A DNA stretch of 64,000 nt from RYN-133 sp963708645 (GCA_963708645.1 CAVPTA010000002.1:1-64000); one strand, 5' to 3'. Shown: positions 9,054 to 18,841, counted from the first letter of the stretch. Translations and numbers: made by a program. The notes: generated by a model not told the origin, from the letters alone.

Positions 9054-9894
9054 TCAGACGGTCGCCGGCTCGGGTTCGGCGAGCGGCGGTCGGCTGGCCG
9101 AGGCCTGCCAGCGCGTGGTGAGCATGCGCCGCAATCGCGACAGGCCGATGCGCAGCCAGGCGGCGGTGACGACGATCGCCGTTGCGACGATGCCGTCGAG
9201 CCACCAGTGATTCGCGGTGGCGACGACGCAGAACACCGTCACGGCCGTGTGCCCGGCGGCGACCCAACGGAACCGGCTCGTGCTGATCTTGACGCCGTAC
9301 CAGCCCACGACGACGGCCCAGGCAACGTGGACGGACGGCATCGCGGACAGCTGATCGACGGCAAGTCCGTTGATGTAGACGGATTGGCCGTACAGCACGG
9401 CGGTGTCGACGAATCCGGGCAGCATTCGCGGCGGGGCCACCGGGATGAGCTGCACGAGCAGGCAGATCAACGTCGCCCACGCCATCGTCGCGCGCACCGG
9501 GCGGTACTGGTCGCGATGGCGCACGAACAACCACAGCGAGGAAGACAGCCATGGTCGTGAAGTGCATGGTGTCGTAGTAGAGGTTCGCGCCCTGCACGAG
9601 CAGCGGATGGCCGAGGATCAGGTGTTGCACGCTCTTCTCGGACGGCAGGAAGACGTCGTGCTCGAACCCTTCGATCCAGTGCGCCCGGTCGAGCGCGGAG
9701 TAGTAGCCGGTCACCGACCATTTCCCGGCCAGCTGCCACAGCGAGTAGAGCATCGCGAGGATCGCCGCCTCGAAGGCGAACGGCGCCAGCATGCGCACGC
9801 GCCGCTGCGGGACAGCGTGCAGGGCCGCGCTGGCGACCACGAGCGCGCCGGCGAGCTCGCCCGCGTGCTGCCAGGTCAGCGACACCGTCTGCAC
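9054..9894 (-). CDS. PAP2-superfamily phosphatase/IPC-synthase-like membrane protein (frameshifted)
   Basis: Multi-spanning PAP2_3-type protein of about 280 residues. The N-terminal half begins with GTG at 9894 and reads to HFTTMAVFL; the frame then changes at about 9535-9540, where one surplus base splits the expected L-W-L-F-V-R-H-R, and the C-terminal half runs to 9054. The C-terminal half holds PVAPPRMLPG, the S-V-H motif in AMPSVHVAWA and the final H-x4-D (NHWWLDGIVA) of the phosphatase site. Such proteins dephosphorylate or transfer head groups of membrane lipids. It ends two bases from the convergent DUF4393 gene. Confidence 0.8.
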
Positions 9895-9989
9895 GCGAAC
9901 ACTATGCCTGATGCGGGGCCCGACGCGGCGGCCGATAAGCGCCAGCGACGGGTCAGCGCGGCACCCTAGGCTGTCGTCGTGACCGATCG

Positions 9990-10952
9990 ATGAGCCGCCG
10001 TACTTGGGCAGTGTTCGCTGCGATGTGCGTCATCTGGGGTATCCCGTATCTGCTCATCCGGGTCGCCGTCCGCGACATCGCGCCCGGCACGCTCGTCTTC
10101 CTGCGCACCGCAGTCGGTGGCCTCGCGCTCGTCCCGTTCGCGATCGCACGCGGTGGTTTCCGACCGGTGCTGCCGCACTGGCGAGCGCTGCTCGCGTTCG
10201 CCGTCGTCGAGATGGCGATCCCGTGGCTCGCGCTCTCCGACGCCGAACGCCGCCTGTCGAGCTCGCTGACCGGCTTGCTGATCGCCGCCGTCCCGTTGAT
10301 GGGCGTGCTCGTCGCGTGGCTCACCCGCTCGCGCGAGCAGTTCGAACCGCTGCAGCTGGCCGGGCTCGCCGTCGGCTTCGTCGGGGTAGGCATGCTGGTC
10401 GGGCTCGACTTCGGGCAGGTGAACGGATTCGCCCTGCTCGAGGTGCTGATCGTCGTGGTCTGTTACGCCGTCGGGCCGGTGCTCATGGCGCGATACCTCG
10501 CCGACCTGCCGGGCATCCCGGTCGCCTGCTCGTCGCTGCTGGCGGTCGGCGTCGTCTATCTGCCCTACGCCGCGATCCGCCCGCCGACACACGTCCCGGC
10601 CCAGGGTTGGTGGTCAGTGGCCGCACTGGCCATCGTCTGCACCGCGCTGGCCTTCGTACTGTTCTTCATGCTGATCGCGTCGATCGGGCCGGCCCGCGCG
10701 ACCGTGATCACCTATGTGAATCCGGCGGTCGCGGTGCTGTGCGGCGTCGCGTTCCTGTCCGAGGACTTCACCCTCGGGATCGCCGTCGGTTTCCCGCTGA
10801 TCCTCGTCGGCTCGGTGCTCGGCGCCCGCAAGCGGAACCCGGATCAGTCGATCCTGACCGAACCGTTGGCGGTGTCGAACACGGCCGCGACGACGCCGGT
10901 GCCCTCGTCCGGCGACAACCACGTGACCTCGACACCGTCGAAGGGTTGCTGA
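9990..10952 (+). CDS. EamA/DMT-family transporter
   Basis: A 320-residue drug/metabolite transporter with ten predicted membrane helices formed by two EamA repeats (about 1-140 and 150-285). The second repeat ends with the family's G-x-x-L-I-L-V-G-S-V-L pattern. The substrate is not readable. ATG 9990 is the first usable start. The last 35 residues are hydrophilic and overlap the 3' end of the convergent VOC gene by 109 bp, which is unusual. A missed frameshift near 10830 that hides an earlier stop is possible. Confidence 0.85.
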   Translation: MSRRTWAVFAAMCVIWGIPYLLIRVAVRDIAPGTLVFLRTAVGGLALVPFAIARGGFRPVLPHWRALLAFAVVEMAIPWLALSDAERRLSSSLTGLLIAAVPLMGVLVAWLTRSREQFEPLQLAGLAVGFVGVGMLVGLDFGQVNGFALLEVLIVVVCYAVGPVLMARYLADLPGIPVACSSLLAVGVVYLPYAAIRPPTHVPAQGWWSVAALAIVCTALAFVLFFMLIASIGPARATVITYVNPAVAVLCGVAFLSEDFTLGIAVGFPLILVGSVLGARKRNPDQSILTEPLAVSNTAATTPVPSSGDNHVTSTPSKGC

Positions 10953-11482
10953 TTCGACGTCCCGAGGTACTCGTCGATGCGCGCCTCGTCGCCGGCGATC
11001 TCGAGCTCGGTGAGCCGAACGCGTGAGCCGCCGGCCGCCGGATGGTCGGCCGGATCGCTGTGCCACTGCACGAAGAACGGCAGCTGAGCGTCCTCGGCGA
11101 CGTCGTTGACGCCGATCTGCGACCAGCGCAGGTCGACCCCGTCGGGACGGCGCCGATGCCCCGCGGCCGCCGTGCGGTCGAGGCGGGCCTCGACAGGCGC
11201 GATGTCGTCGACGCCGATGACCCACGCAAGCCAGCCGCCGCCGTCCTCGCTGCGATCACGCACCGCACGACCGAACGGCGCGCGGTCGACGGCGGGGTGA
11301 TCGAGCACGGCGACGATCTCGAGGTAGCAACCGTCCGCAAGCGGCAGCACGAAGTTGCGCGTGCCGAACGACGGGTGGATGCCGCCGTCGATGAAGCCCG
11401 CGCCCAGCCGCGCGCCGAGGCTCTGCAGGCAGGCCCCGAGTCCCTCCGGGCCGGCGGCATAGCTGACATGGTCGAGACGCAT
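10844..11482 (-). CDS. VOC-superfamily (glyoxalase-like) protein
   Basis: A 212-residue protein that opens with the beta-strand pattern MRLDHVSYA of glyoxalase/VOC modules and resembles the Glyoxalase_3 subfamily: metal-binding His in LDHV, a G-T-R-N-F-V-L loop and YLEIVAVLDHP. Members act as isomerases, dioxygenases or antibiotic-binding proteins; the substrate here is unknown. The start is the ATG at 11482, where family homology begins; the frame is open a little further upstream. The 3' end overlaps the transporter gene on the other strand. Confidence 0.75.
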   Translation of the reverse strand: MRLDHVSYAAGPEGLGACLQSLGARLGAGFIDGGIHPSFGTRNFVLPLADGCYLEIVAVLDHPAVDRAPFGRAVRDRSEDGGGWLAWVIGVDDIAPVEARLDRTAAAGHRRRPDGVDLRWSQIGVNDVAEDAQLPFFVQWHSDPADHPAAGGSRVRLTELEIAGDEARIDEYLGTSNQQPFDGVEVTWLSPDEGTGVVAAVFDTANGSVRID

Positions 11483-11526
11483 GACGCCATCGTGGCCCAC
11501 CCCCGGCACCCGCGAACACGCCGGGG

Positions 11527-12303
11527 TCACCTGGTGTGAATCACCACCCGGTCAGGCGCTTCGACCTCGGCATCGAGCCCGCCGGCGGCCAGCCACGTGG
11601 TCGCGACGTCCGCTGCCGTTCGTACGTGCTCGCCCGCGGCCAGGCGCCGCACCAGGGCGGCCGTGAGCCGGCCCTTGGCGAACTTGCTCGGGTAGCTGAC
11701 CACCCCGCGCCCGCCCGACGGCAGCGGCGACAGCACACGCACGCTGATCGTGCGGGTGGCGATCTCACCGCGCGGGCGCCACATCGCCGCGTAGTCGCTC
11801 GAGCGCAGATCGACGACCAGGCCGCGACCCAGCAGCGCGGGCATTGCCTCGTCCAGCAGCGGACGCCACGCGGTGGCAGCCACGCCGACTCCCGGGAGGA
11901 CGGCCTTGGCCGGCACGCGGTAGTTCGGCACCGGCTCGTCGCCGCGGACAACACCGAACAGGCCCGAGAAGATGAGCACGGTGCGTGCGGCCAGACGCTG
12001 TTGGGCGGCGTCGAGACTGTGGTGGTCGAGGCCTTCGTAGACCGTGCCGGCGTAGCGACGCAGCGCGGGCAGCGTGGCACTGTCACGCACCGCCGCATTC
12101 GCCGCGAGCGCGGCGTCGATCACCGCGGGCGGCAGCAAAAGCGCTGTTGCGGCGGTGGCACGCGGCCCCGTGACGAGGCGGTCGAGCGCCGCGAGCATGC
12201 GCTCCCTGCCCGTGCCGAGACTCGCGTGCGGCGCCCGTGCTGACAGGGGACGGCCACGTCCGCCCGGATGCTTGGCCTCGCTGGGCGGGAGCAGAACGCG
12301 CAC
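11527..12303 (-). CDS. yaaA: YaaA-family peroxide stress protein (UPF0246)
   Basis: A 258-residue homologue of YaaA, the DNA-binding helix-hairpin-helix protein that limits Fenton damage by lowering free iron during peroxide stress in E. coli. The N-terminal VRVLLPPSEAKHPGG and the block IFSGLFGVVRGDEPVPNYR are family hallmarks, as is NxxSxFAKGxL-like spacing near YPSKFAKGR. The frame is open upstream, but homology begins at GTG 12303. It lies 11 bp after the NUDIX gene on the same strand, so the two probably form an operon for oxidative damage or nucleotide sanitation. That link is inference. Confidence 0.85.
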   Translation of the reverse strand: MRVLLPPSEAKHPGGRGRPLSARAPHASLGTGRERMLAALDRLVTGPRATAATALLLPPAVIDAALAANAAVRDSATLPALRRYAGTVYEGLDHHSLDAAQQRLAARTVLIFSGLFGVVRGDEPVPNYRVPAKAVLPGVGVAATAWRPLLDEAMPALLGRGLVVDLRSSDYAAMWRPRGEIATRTISVRVLSPLPSGGRGVVSYPSKFAKGRLTAALVRRLAAGEHVRTAADVATTWLAAGGLDAEVEAPDRVVIHTR

Positions 12304-12314
12304 GGCGCGCGACG

Positions 12315-12758
12315 CTACAGCCGCGCCTGCAGGTGCGGCCAGGCGGCCGCGAATCCGGCATGCAACTCGAGGCTCGCGACCTCGCTCAACGGCCACCAGC
12401 GCACCGCGACACTTTCCGGGTTCGCAGGCTCGAGGTCGACCCTGTGGTGGGCGCGCGCAAGCACTGTCGTGTAGGACCAGCCGCCGTGTTCGTCGACCCA
12501 TTCGTCGAACGGGGTCACGTGGACCGGATCGAGGGTGGTCTCTTCGACGGCCTCGCGCAGCGCCGCGGCAACGGCGTCCTCATGGCTGTCCTTGGCGCCG
12601 CCGGGCAGCGCCCACGTGCCGCCTTCGTGCGTCCACGCCGCGCGATGTTGCAGCACGACCGCATCGCCGTCGGTGATCAAGATGCCCGCTGCGCCGAAGC
12701 GGCCCCAGTGGCGGTGTCCGCGGCTGCAGATCACCCAGCCGTTCCCGTCGCCGCTCAT
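12315..12758 (-). CDS. NUDIX hydrolase
   Basis: A 147-residue NUDIX enzyme. The Nudix box G-x5-E-x7-R-E-x2-E-E is intact from GGAKDSHEDA to LREAVEETTLD (about residues 53-77). An N-terminal CSRGHRHWGRFGAAG leads into the fold. Typical substrates are nucleoside di- or triphosphates or their oxidised forms; specificity cannot be read. Its ATG overlaps, as ATGA, the stop of a 10-codon reading frame that has its own ribosome site, while none is visible directly in front of the NUDIX start, so translation is probably coupled. Confidence 0.88.
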   Translation of the reverse strand: MSGDGNGWVICSRGHRHWGRFGAAGILITDGDAVVLQHRAAWTHEGGTWALPGGAKDSHEDAVAAALREAVEETTLDPVHVTPFDEWVDEHGGWSYTTVLARAHHRVDLEPANPESVAVRWWPLSEVASLELHAGFAAAWPHLQARL

Positions 12759-12787
12759 ACGAGGATCGCTTCGTCAGCGTCGCTCAT
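12755..12787 (-). CDS. Ten-codon leader peptide in front of the NUDIX gene
   Basis: Reads MSDADEAILV and stops within the ATGA that starts the NUDIX gene. A GAGGG element sits at normal spacing before its ATG. No regulatory codon run is visible. It may only provide ribosomes to the downstream start, or it may be the true N-terminus of a longer NUDIX protein if a base has been lost here. Confidence 0.3.
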   Translation of the reverse strand: MSDADEAILV

Positions 12788-12948
12788 GATGTGTCCCTCG
12801 GCCGCTCGATAGTGACGCCGACCCGCCAGGTCGCCTCTCGGCGGAAGGCCGCTCGTGGCGGCAAATGTGGGACCGGGGGCCATGAGCGGGCCGGCGTCAT
12901 CATCAACGGTACAGGCCGGCATGCGGCGCGGCCCGACATCGCGACAGG

Positions 12949-13584
12949 GTGTGCGCAACTATCGTGGTGGATGTGGAACAGCGCCCGCACCGCCCCGCGA
13001 CGTATGCGGATCTGACCGGTTTCATCGACGCCGCCGGGGGCGTCGTGCCGAGTTCGCGCGCCGAGATCGCTGCCGCCACGGCCGACCTGCTGGTGACGGC
13101 CGGACGCGCCGGAGCAGATGACCGCTTCGTTGCGCTGGTCGACGCCGTAGGCATCGACACACTCGGCGAGTTGTGGCGAGACAGCGACCCGGTCAGCCTG
13201 CCGGGTGCGCTGTGGGCCCTCTACCTGCTGCGCCAGTGGTCACGAACGAACTCCGAGCAGGTGCGGCTGCTGTGGCGCGCCGGCGCACCACTCGCACCGG
13301 CCGAGGCCGCGGTCGCCGGCGTGGCCGACGACGCGGACGCCTCCGACGTGCAGGCGGGCGCGGACGCGATCCTCACCGGCGTCTACCGCGGCGATCTCGC
13401 GGTCGCGCTCGAACGGGCGGCCGCGGCATTCCGGGTGCTTGCCGCCGGACGGCTCGACCGCGCCGATGCGCTCGACGACGCGGACGCGCGCGAGGCCGAA
13501 CGCGAGCTCGCGGCACGCAACGAGCGCGTCGCTGCCGATCTGGCCACCGCGGCGCGGAAATGGCGCGCGGGCACCCTCGACTGA
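12949..13584 (+). CDS. Conserved hypothetical alpha-helical protein
   Basis: A 211-residue, Ala- and Asp-rich protein without membrane segments. It begins near a TYADLTGFIDAAGG motif, has a helical core (SLPGALWALYLLRQW at about 83-97) and ends in a charged helix. GTG 12964 or 12967 are alternative starts. I have seen similar proteins beside DUF4192 genes in actinobacteria, as here, but no function is known to me. About 115 bp separate it from DUF4192 on the same strand, with nothing recognisable between. Confidence 0.6.
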   Translation: MCATIVVDVEQRPHRPATYADLTGFIDAAGGVVPSSRAEIAAATADLLVTAGRAGADDRFVALVDAVGIDTLGELWRDSDPVSLPGALWALYLLRQWSRTNSEQVRLLWRAGAPLAPAEAAVAGVADDADASDVQAGADAILTGVYRGDLAVALERAAAAFRVLAAGRLDRADALDDADAREAERELAARNERVAADLATAARKWRAGTLD

Positions 13585-13701
13585 CGCGGCGTTACCACGT
13601 CGTAGCGACAATCGGCGTGCAGTTCGTCCACAGCGCCCGGCGGCATCCACAGTTGGCGTCGTCCTCGCCCTGAGCGCCGGCCGCTCGGCCACGGTCGAGG
13701 C

Positions 13702-14797
13702 ATGGCACTCGACACCGATCGCAGTTCTGGCGGCCGCGGCGCGCCACCCCTGCTGCGCGTCACTGGCCCGGCAGACCTGGCACAGGCGATCCCGTACCTG
13801 TTGGGCTTCCACCCGTCCCGCAGCCTCGTCGTGGTCGGGCTGCGCGCCAAACGAGTGGCGGTGACAGCCCGCATCGACCTCGACGACCTGCGTCGACACC
13901 TCGGTGCTGCGCGAAACGCTCGCATCGTTCGCGTGCAGTGGCGCCGAGAAGGTGGTCGCCGTCGTCTTCGACGACGAGGTCGACCCCCGCGGCACCGGGG
14001 GCGGGCTCGCCTGGTGCGAGCTCGCCGACGAGGTCCACATGACGGCGGGTCGTCTGGGCCTCGACGTCGACGAGGTCGCCCTGGTCAGCAGCGGCCGAAT
14101 ATGGTCCTACGACTGCGCCGACCCACGCTGCTGCCCGCCGGAAGGGCGGGTGCTCGGCGGCAAGAGTTCGCAGATCGCCGCGACGGCGGCCTACGCCGGC
14201 CTGGTTGCGCTGCCCGATCGCAGCGACCTCGTGGCCCAGCTGGCGAGCCGTGTCGATCCGGACGAAGTCGCCGGGCTGCTCGACGAGTTGGCCACGCACG
14301 AGGGCGCCGCTGCGGGTCGGGCCGGCACGCACCAACAGGGCGAGCGTGATCGCGCTGACGCCGGCGCCCTGCTCGAGGCGGCACGGGTGTGCGATGAAGC
14401 GGGCGAGGTCACGCTCACCGATGTGCAGCGCATCGACTTCGCGGTGGCATTGCGCCGCATCGCGGTGCGCGACGCGGTGTGGATGGCCCTCGACGCAGAA
14501 CGGATCGACGGCCGGGCGCTGTGGCAGCAGCTCGGCACGACTGTGCCGGCGCCATACGACGCGGCGCCGCTGTTCCTGTTCGGCTGGGCGAGTTACCGCG
14601 ACGGCAACGGCGCGCTGGCCCGCATCGCCGCCGATCGGGCGCTCGACAGCGACCCGTACTACAGCGCCGCCGACCTCATCCTCGCGGCGCTGTCGCAGGC
14701 TCTTGATCCGCGGCGGTTGCCGCGGTTCACGCGCAGCGACGTCAGAGAGGTACAGCGCGCGGGACGACGGGGCGAGGCAGGTCGGAGGCACCGGTGA
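13702..14797 (+). CDS. DUF4192 protein (frameshifted)
   Basis: An actinobacterial DUF4192 protein of about 365 residues. The N-terminal piece ends after VAVTARIDLDDLR; the reading then moves one frame at about 13885-13895 into VLRETLASFACSGAEKVVAVVFDDE and continues to 14797. Family features include the N-terminal LLGFHPSRSLVVVGL and the C-terminal tetratricopeptide-like tail with LFLFGWASYRDGNGALA. The function is unknown. The 3' end overlaps gltD on the other strand by about 55 bp. Confidence 0.8.
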
Positions 14798-16212
14798 GCA
14801 TTCCGTCGACCGCCGCGGCGCACGCGCGTCCTTCCGCGATCGCCCACACGACCAGCGACGCGCCGCGGGTGGCGTCACCGCACGAGTACACGCCCTCGGC
14901 CGAGGTCCGCCAGCCGTCGTCGACGACGGCCGTGCCCCGGGCCGGGTCGTGCTCGACGCCGAGCGCGTCGAGCAGTTCGGGGACGTCGGTGCCGACGAAG
15001 CCGGCCGCGAGCAGCACGAGCTGCGCCGGCAGTTCTGTGCGTGATCCGTCGACCGGACGGAACTCGCGGCGGGTGCCGACGCGCACGATCTCGACCTGCT
15101 CGACGACGACTCCGCGCACGGCGCCGTCGCGCGTCGCCGACGAACTCGACGACCTCGCGGGCCCAGGCCTCGTGCACGCCCTCGTCGTGCGCGGGTGAAG
15201 TGCCGCGGGTATTCGGTGCCGAGGGCCAGTTGGGGTTCACCAGCCCGACCCGCGGGGCCGGGCGGGGGTTGTGGTCGAGCACGGTGACCGACGTCGCGCC
15301 CTGCCGGTTGGCCGTCCCGAGGCAGTCGGCCGCCGTGTCGCCGCCGCCGATGATGATCACGTCCTTGCCGTCGGCGCCGATGTCCGGCGCATCGATGTCG
15401 CCGGCCTGCACATGATTGCCCTGCGGCAGGTAGTCCATCGCCTGGTGCACGCCGCGCAGCTCGCGGCCCGGCGTGGTCAGCTCGCGGGGGGCGAGGGCGC
15501 CGACGGCCAGCACGACCGCGTCGAACTCCGATCGCAGCCGAGGTGCGTCGTCGGCGCCGATGCGGGCGTTGACCACGAACTCGGTGCCCTCGGCATGCAT
15601 CTGCGCGAGCCTGCGGTCGATGATGTCCTTGGGCATCTTGAAATCGGGGATGCCGTAGCGCAGCAGGCCGCCGAGGCGGTCGTCGCGCTCGTAGACGGTG
15701 ACCGCGTGCCCCGCCCGGGTCAGCTGTTGCGCCGCGGCGAGCCCGGCCGGCCCCGACCCGATCACGGCGACCCGGTTGCCGGTGCGCTCGAGGGGCGGCT
15801 GGGGCAGCACGATGCTCTGCTCGAAAGCGCGCTCGACGATCGAGATCTCGACCTGCTTGATCGTGACCGGGTCGGTGTTGAGTGCGAGCACACAGGCCGC
15901 CTCGCAGGGAGCGGGGCAGATCCAGCCGGTGAACTCCGGAAAGTTGTTCGTGGCGTGCAGCCGCTCGCTGGCGCCGACGTAGTCGTCGCGGGCGACGAAC
16001 TCGTTCCACTCGGGGATCAGGTTGCCGAGCGGGCAGCCGCTGTGGCAGAACGCGACGCCGCAGTCCATGCAGCGCGCGGCCTGCTCCGTCACGACCTCGT
16101 CGCGCGAGCGCAGGTAGATCGGCTTCCAGTCGCGCACGCGCTCGCCGGCCGGACGCTTCGGCGTGTCGACGCGGTCGTACTTCAGGAAGCCTTGTGGGTC
16201 GTGTGCCACCAA
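14742..16212 (-). CDS. gltD: Glutamate synthase small subunit GltD (frameshifted)
   Basis: NADPH-oxidising flavoprotein partner of glutamate synthase: an N-terminal double [4Fe-4S] domain with cysteines at 48, 51, 56, 60 and in CPAPCEAAC (about 98-106), then FAD (VIGSGPAGLAAA) and NADPH (IIIGGGDTAADCLG) dinucleotide folds, about 485 residues in all. The frame changes once at about 15128-15136, between VVEFVGDA and DGAVRGVVVEQ. The C-terminus with YSCGDATRGASLVVWAI is in the second frame. gltB, normally just upstream, is missing; the upstream neighbour is the DtxR-type regulator. A GltD-like oxidoreductase with another partner is possible. Confidence 0.87.
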
Positions 16213-16315
16213 CGGCCCTCTCGATCTCGACGGGGCGATGTTCCAACTGGTGCAGTGCGCACGAGGCGACGGTGGCTCGCGACTAGCCGCCGATGCTACC
16301 GAGAGGCCGGCGCGC

Positions 16316-17023
16316 TCAGCTCAGCCGCACGAAGACGTGGTCGCTCACGTCACGTGGCAGCGCGGTGCGCTCGCCGTCGGTCCAGACCTCGACGCCGCTG
16401 CCGGCGCCGGTGACGCGCACGGTATGGCCCGGACGCAGTTCGGTGTCGCTGAGCTGATGCATGAGGGCTGCGTCGGACTGCAGCTGCTCGCTGATGCGTT
16501 CGACGATGACCTGCTGACCGCCGCCTGCACCGTGGAGGGCGGCGAACGTCAGCGTGACCAGATTGCTGTGGTCGTCGGTTGCGCCGAACGGGAGTCCGAG
16601 GTCGTCCAGGCCGGGAATGGGATTGCCGTGCGGGCACACCAGCGGCTTGTCCAGCATTGCCACGATCCGCCGCTCGACGGCCTCGCTCATCACGTGCTCC
16701 CACCGGCACGCCTCGATGTGCACGTCCTCCCAGTCGAGGCCGATGACGTCGACGAGCAGTCGTTCGGCGAGCCGGTGCTTGCGCATGACGCCGATCGCCT
16801 CGTGGCGACCCTTCTCGGTCAGCTCGAGGTGCCGATCCGATGCCACATGCACCAGCCCGTCACGCTCCATGCGCGCGACGGTCTGGCTCACTGTCGGACC
16901 GCTCTGCCCGAGCCGTTCAGCGATCCGGGCGCGCAGTGGAACGACGCCCTCTTCCTCGAGCTCGTACACCGTCCGCAGATACATCTCGGTGGTGTCGATG
17001 AGGTCGCTGTGATGGTGACTCAC
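16316..17023 (-). CDS. ideR: Iron-dependent regulator, DtxR/IdeR family
   Basis: A 235-residue three-domain repressor: winged helix (about 1-75, recognition helix SGPTVSQTVARME), dimerisation and metal domain (motifs CRWEHVMSE and CPHGNPIPG supply the metal ligands) and a C-terminal SH3/FeoA-like domain (about 150-230). With Fe2+ bound it represses siderophore and iron-uptake genes and activates storage genes. It lies 23 bp downstream of sigB on the same strand, the sigB-ideR pairing known from mycobacteria and corynebacteria. The full length argues against a MntR-type protein. Confidence 0.92.
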   Translation of the reverse strand: MSHHHSDLIDTTEMYLRTVYELEEEGVVPLRARIAERLGQSGPTVSQTVARMERDGLVHVASDRHLELTEKGRHEAIGVMRKHRLAERLLVDVIGLDWEDVHIEACRWEHVMSEAVERRIVAMLDKPLVCPHGNPIPGLDDLGLPFGATDDHSNLVTLTFAALHGAGGGQQVIVERISEQLQSDAALMHQLSDTELRPGHTVRVTGAGSGVEVWTDGERTALPRDVSDHVFVRLS

Positions 17024-17046
17024 GGGTGAAGCATAGGACGCGGCAG

Positions 17047-18353
17047 TTACTCGTCCAGGTAGTCGCGCAGGACCTGTGCGCGGGAGGGGTGGCGCAGCTT
17101 GGCCATCGTCTCGCGCTCGATCTGGCGGATCCGTTCGCGGGACAGCTTGAACGCGCGACCGATCTCGTCGAGGGTCTTCGGCTGCACGCCGTCCAGGCCG
17201 TACCGCATCCGGACGACCGCGGCCTCGCGGGCCTCGAGGGTGTCGAGCACATCGCTGAGCTGACGGCGCATCAGGTCGGCCTCGACGGTCTCTTCGGCCT
17301 CACTGGTGCTGCGCTTGTCGGCGATGAAGTCGCCCAGCGACGCATCGTCGTCGGCGCCGACCGCCTGATCGAGACTGACGAGATCACGCGACAGATCGAT
17401 GAGCTCGCGCACGCGCTCCTCGGTGATGTCGAGCTCGTGCCCGATCTCGGCGTGCGTGGCTTCGCGGCCCAGCGTCTGGTTCAGCTCTCGGCGCACCCGC
17501 TGCATCTTGTTGACCTGCTCGACCAGGTGCACGGGCAGCCGGATCGTGCGCGACTGGTCGGCCATCGCCCGGCTGATCGCCTGGCGGATCCACCACGTCG
17601 CGTAGGTCGAGAACTTGAAGCCCTTGGTGTAGTCGAACTTCTCGACCGCGCGGATCAGGCCGAGGTTGCCCTCCTGGATCAGGTCGAGGAACGGCATGCC
17701 GTGGCCGGTGTAACGCTTGGCCAGCGAGACCACCAGGCGCAGGTTGGCGCGCAGCAGGTGATCCTTTGCGCGGTCACCATCGGCGACGACCAGGCGCATG
17801 TCGCGCCGGCGGGCCGGGGTGAAGGAGTTGTTCGAGCTGAGCAGGTGATTGGCGTACAGGCCGGCCTCGATGCGCTTGGACAGGTCGACCTCGTCGGCCG
17901 CGGTGAGCAGCGCGACCTTGCCGATCTCGTTCAGATAGACGCGCACCAGGTCGGCAGACGCGGCCACCTCGTCAAGATCGGCAGCAGGCGCGACCCCGGT
18001 CGCAGGCTCGGCCGCAATCTTCGCGGCGGAGGCTGAGGCGATTTCGGCCGGCGTCTCGATCCGCGTGGCGGCGGTGCGTCGCGGCTCGGCGCTCGTCCGT
18101 GCAGCGGTCGTCCGTGCAGCGGTCGTCCGTGCGCGGTGCTCGTTCGTGCGGTGCCCGTCGACTTCACCGAGGGCTTGGTCGCCCGTGCGCTCGCGCGAGC
18201 GGTATGAGTTTTGGTGCGTGCAGGAGTCGTGGAACGACCGGTCGTGCGAGCGCGGCTGGTCACGGTCTTGGGTGTTGCCTTGGATGTTGCGGTCACGGTC
18301 TTTTCGTCCACCCCGGTGTCGAGAACGTCCGTCACCGATGACTTCGGTGACAA
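17047..18353 (-). CDS. sigB: RNA polymerase sigma factor SigB type, group 2 sigma-70 (frameshifted N-terminus)
   Basis: Stress/stationary-phase sigma-70 paralogue. Regions 1.2 (SADLVRVYLNEIGKVALL), 2 (NLRLVVSLAKRY, then the WWIRQAISRAM block of 2.3-2.4), 3 and 4 ([19 protein letters not shown]) are complete and end at 17047. Upstream of region 1.2 is a Thr/Ala/Arg-rich tail. Its best reading starts near 18353 (TTG) with MSPKSSVTDVLD and shifts frame at about 18130-18165, within a stretch of 15-bp tandem repeats. GTG 18369 in the other frame is the alternative start. Adjacency to ideR supports SigB over SigA, which is at 35.4 kb. Confidence 0.88.
18106..18147. repeat. 15-bp tandem repeat in the sigB N-terminal tail
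   Basis: The unit GTCCGTGCAGCGGTC occurs twice in full and a third copy begins, diverging after nine bases. In the sigB frame it encodes T-A-A-R-T repeats of the disordered tail. It lies beside the frame change, so copy number or frame may be misread. Confidence 0.6.
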
Positions 18354-18409
18354 CTTGATTCGGGTTCACTGAATGAACGTTTCGAACCCCCTGCGGTGTT
18401 CCCGTGCTC

Positions 18410-18841
18410 TCAGAACTCCAGCAGGATCGTGATCGGTCCGTCGTTCACCAGCTCCAACGCCATCTGGGCCCCGAAACGTCCCGTCTCGACGTGGGCGCCA
18501 AGATCGCGTAGAGCCGCCACGACAGCGTCCACCAACGGCTCGGCGACCGGACCCGGGCGCCGCCGCTGTCCACGTCGGTCGACGGCCCTTGCGTGCGTCG
18601 CCATAGAGTGTGAACTGGCTCACTACCGAGCACGGCGGCCTCGCTCCGGCAGGTCGGCGACGCTGAGTTCGTCGCGCAGGATGCGCAGGCTGTGGATCTT
18701 GCGGGCGAGCGCGGCCGCGTGCGCCTCGTCGTCATCGCGCCCGACCCCGACGAGGGCGACGAGTCCCGTACCGATCTGCGCGATCCGTTCGCCGTCGACG
18801 GTTACCGACGCCCGGCTGACGCGCTGCACGACGGCTCTCAC
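18410..18841 (-). CDS. dtd: D-aminoacyl-tRNA deacylase (frameshifted)
   Basis: About 143 residues once three reading pieces are joined: MRAVVQRVSRASVTVDG at the N-terminus, the catalytic-face block SQFTLYGDARKGRRP in a second frame, and PLVDAVVAALRDLG to NDGPITILLEF at the C-terminus (the Gly-cisPro motif NDGP). Frame changes lie at about 18625-18650 and 18555-18605. Dtd removes D-amino acids and glycine wrongly charged to tRNA. It directly precedes sigB on the same strand. Confidence 0.8.

Noticed and set aside
13760..16246. An 828-codon minus-strand frame spanning gltD and DUF4192
   Set aside because: It is a shadow in another frame of gltD; no known motif, and the true gltD and DUF4192 frames explain the region.
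18097..18160. Short repeats in sigB considered as a CRISPR array
   Set aside because: Units are 15 bp, directly adjacent without spacers and inside a coding tail.
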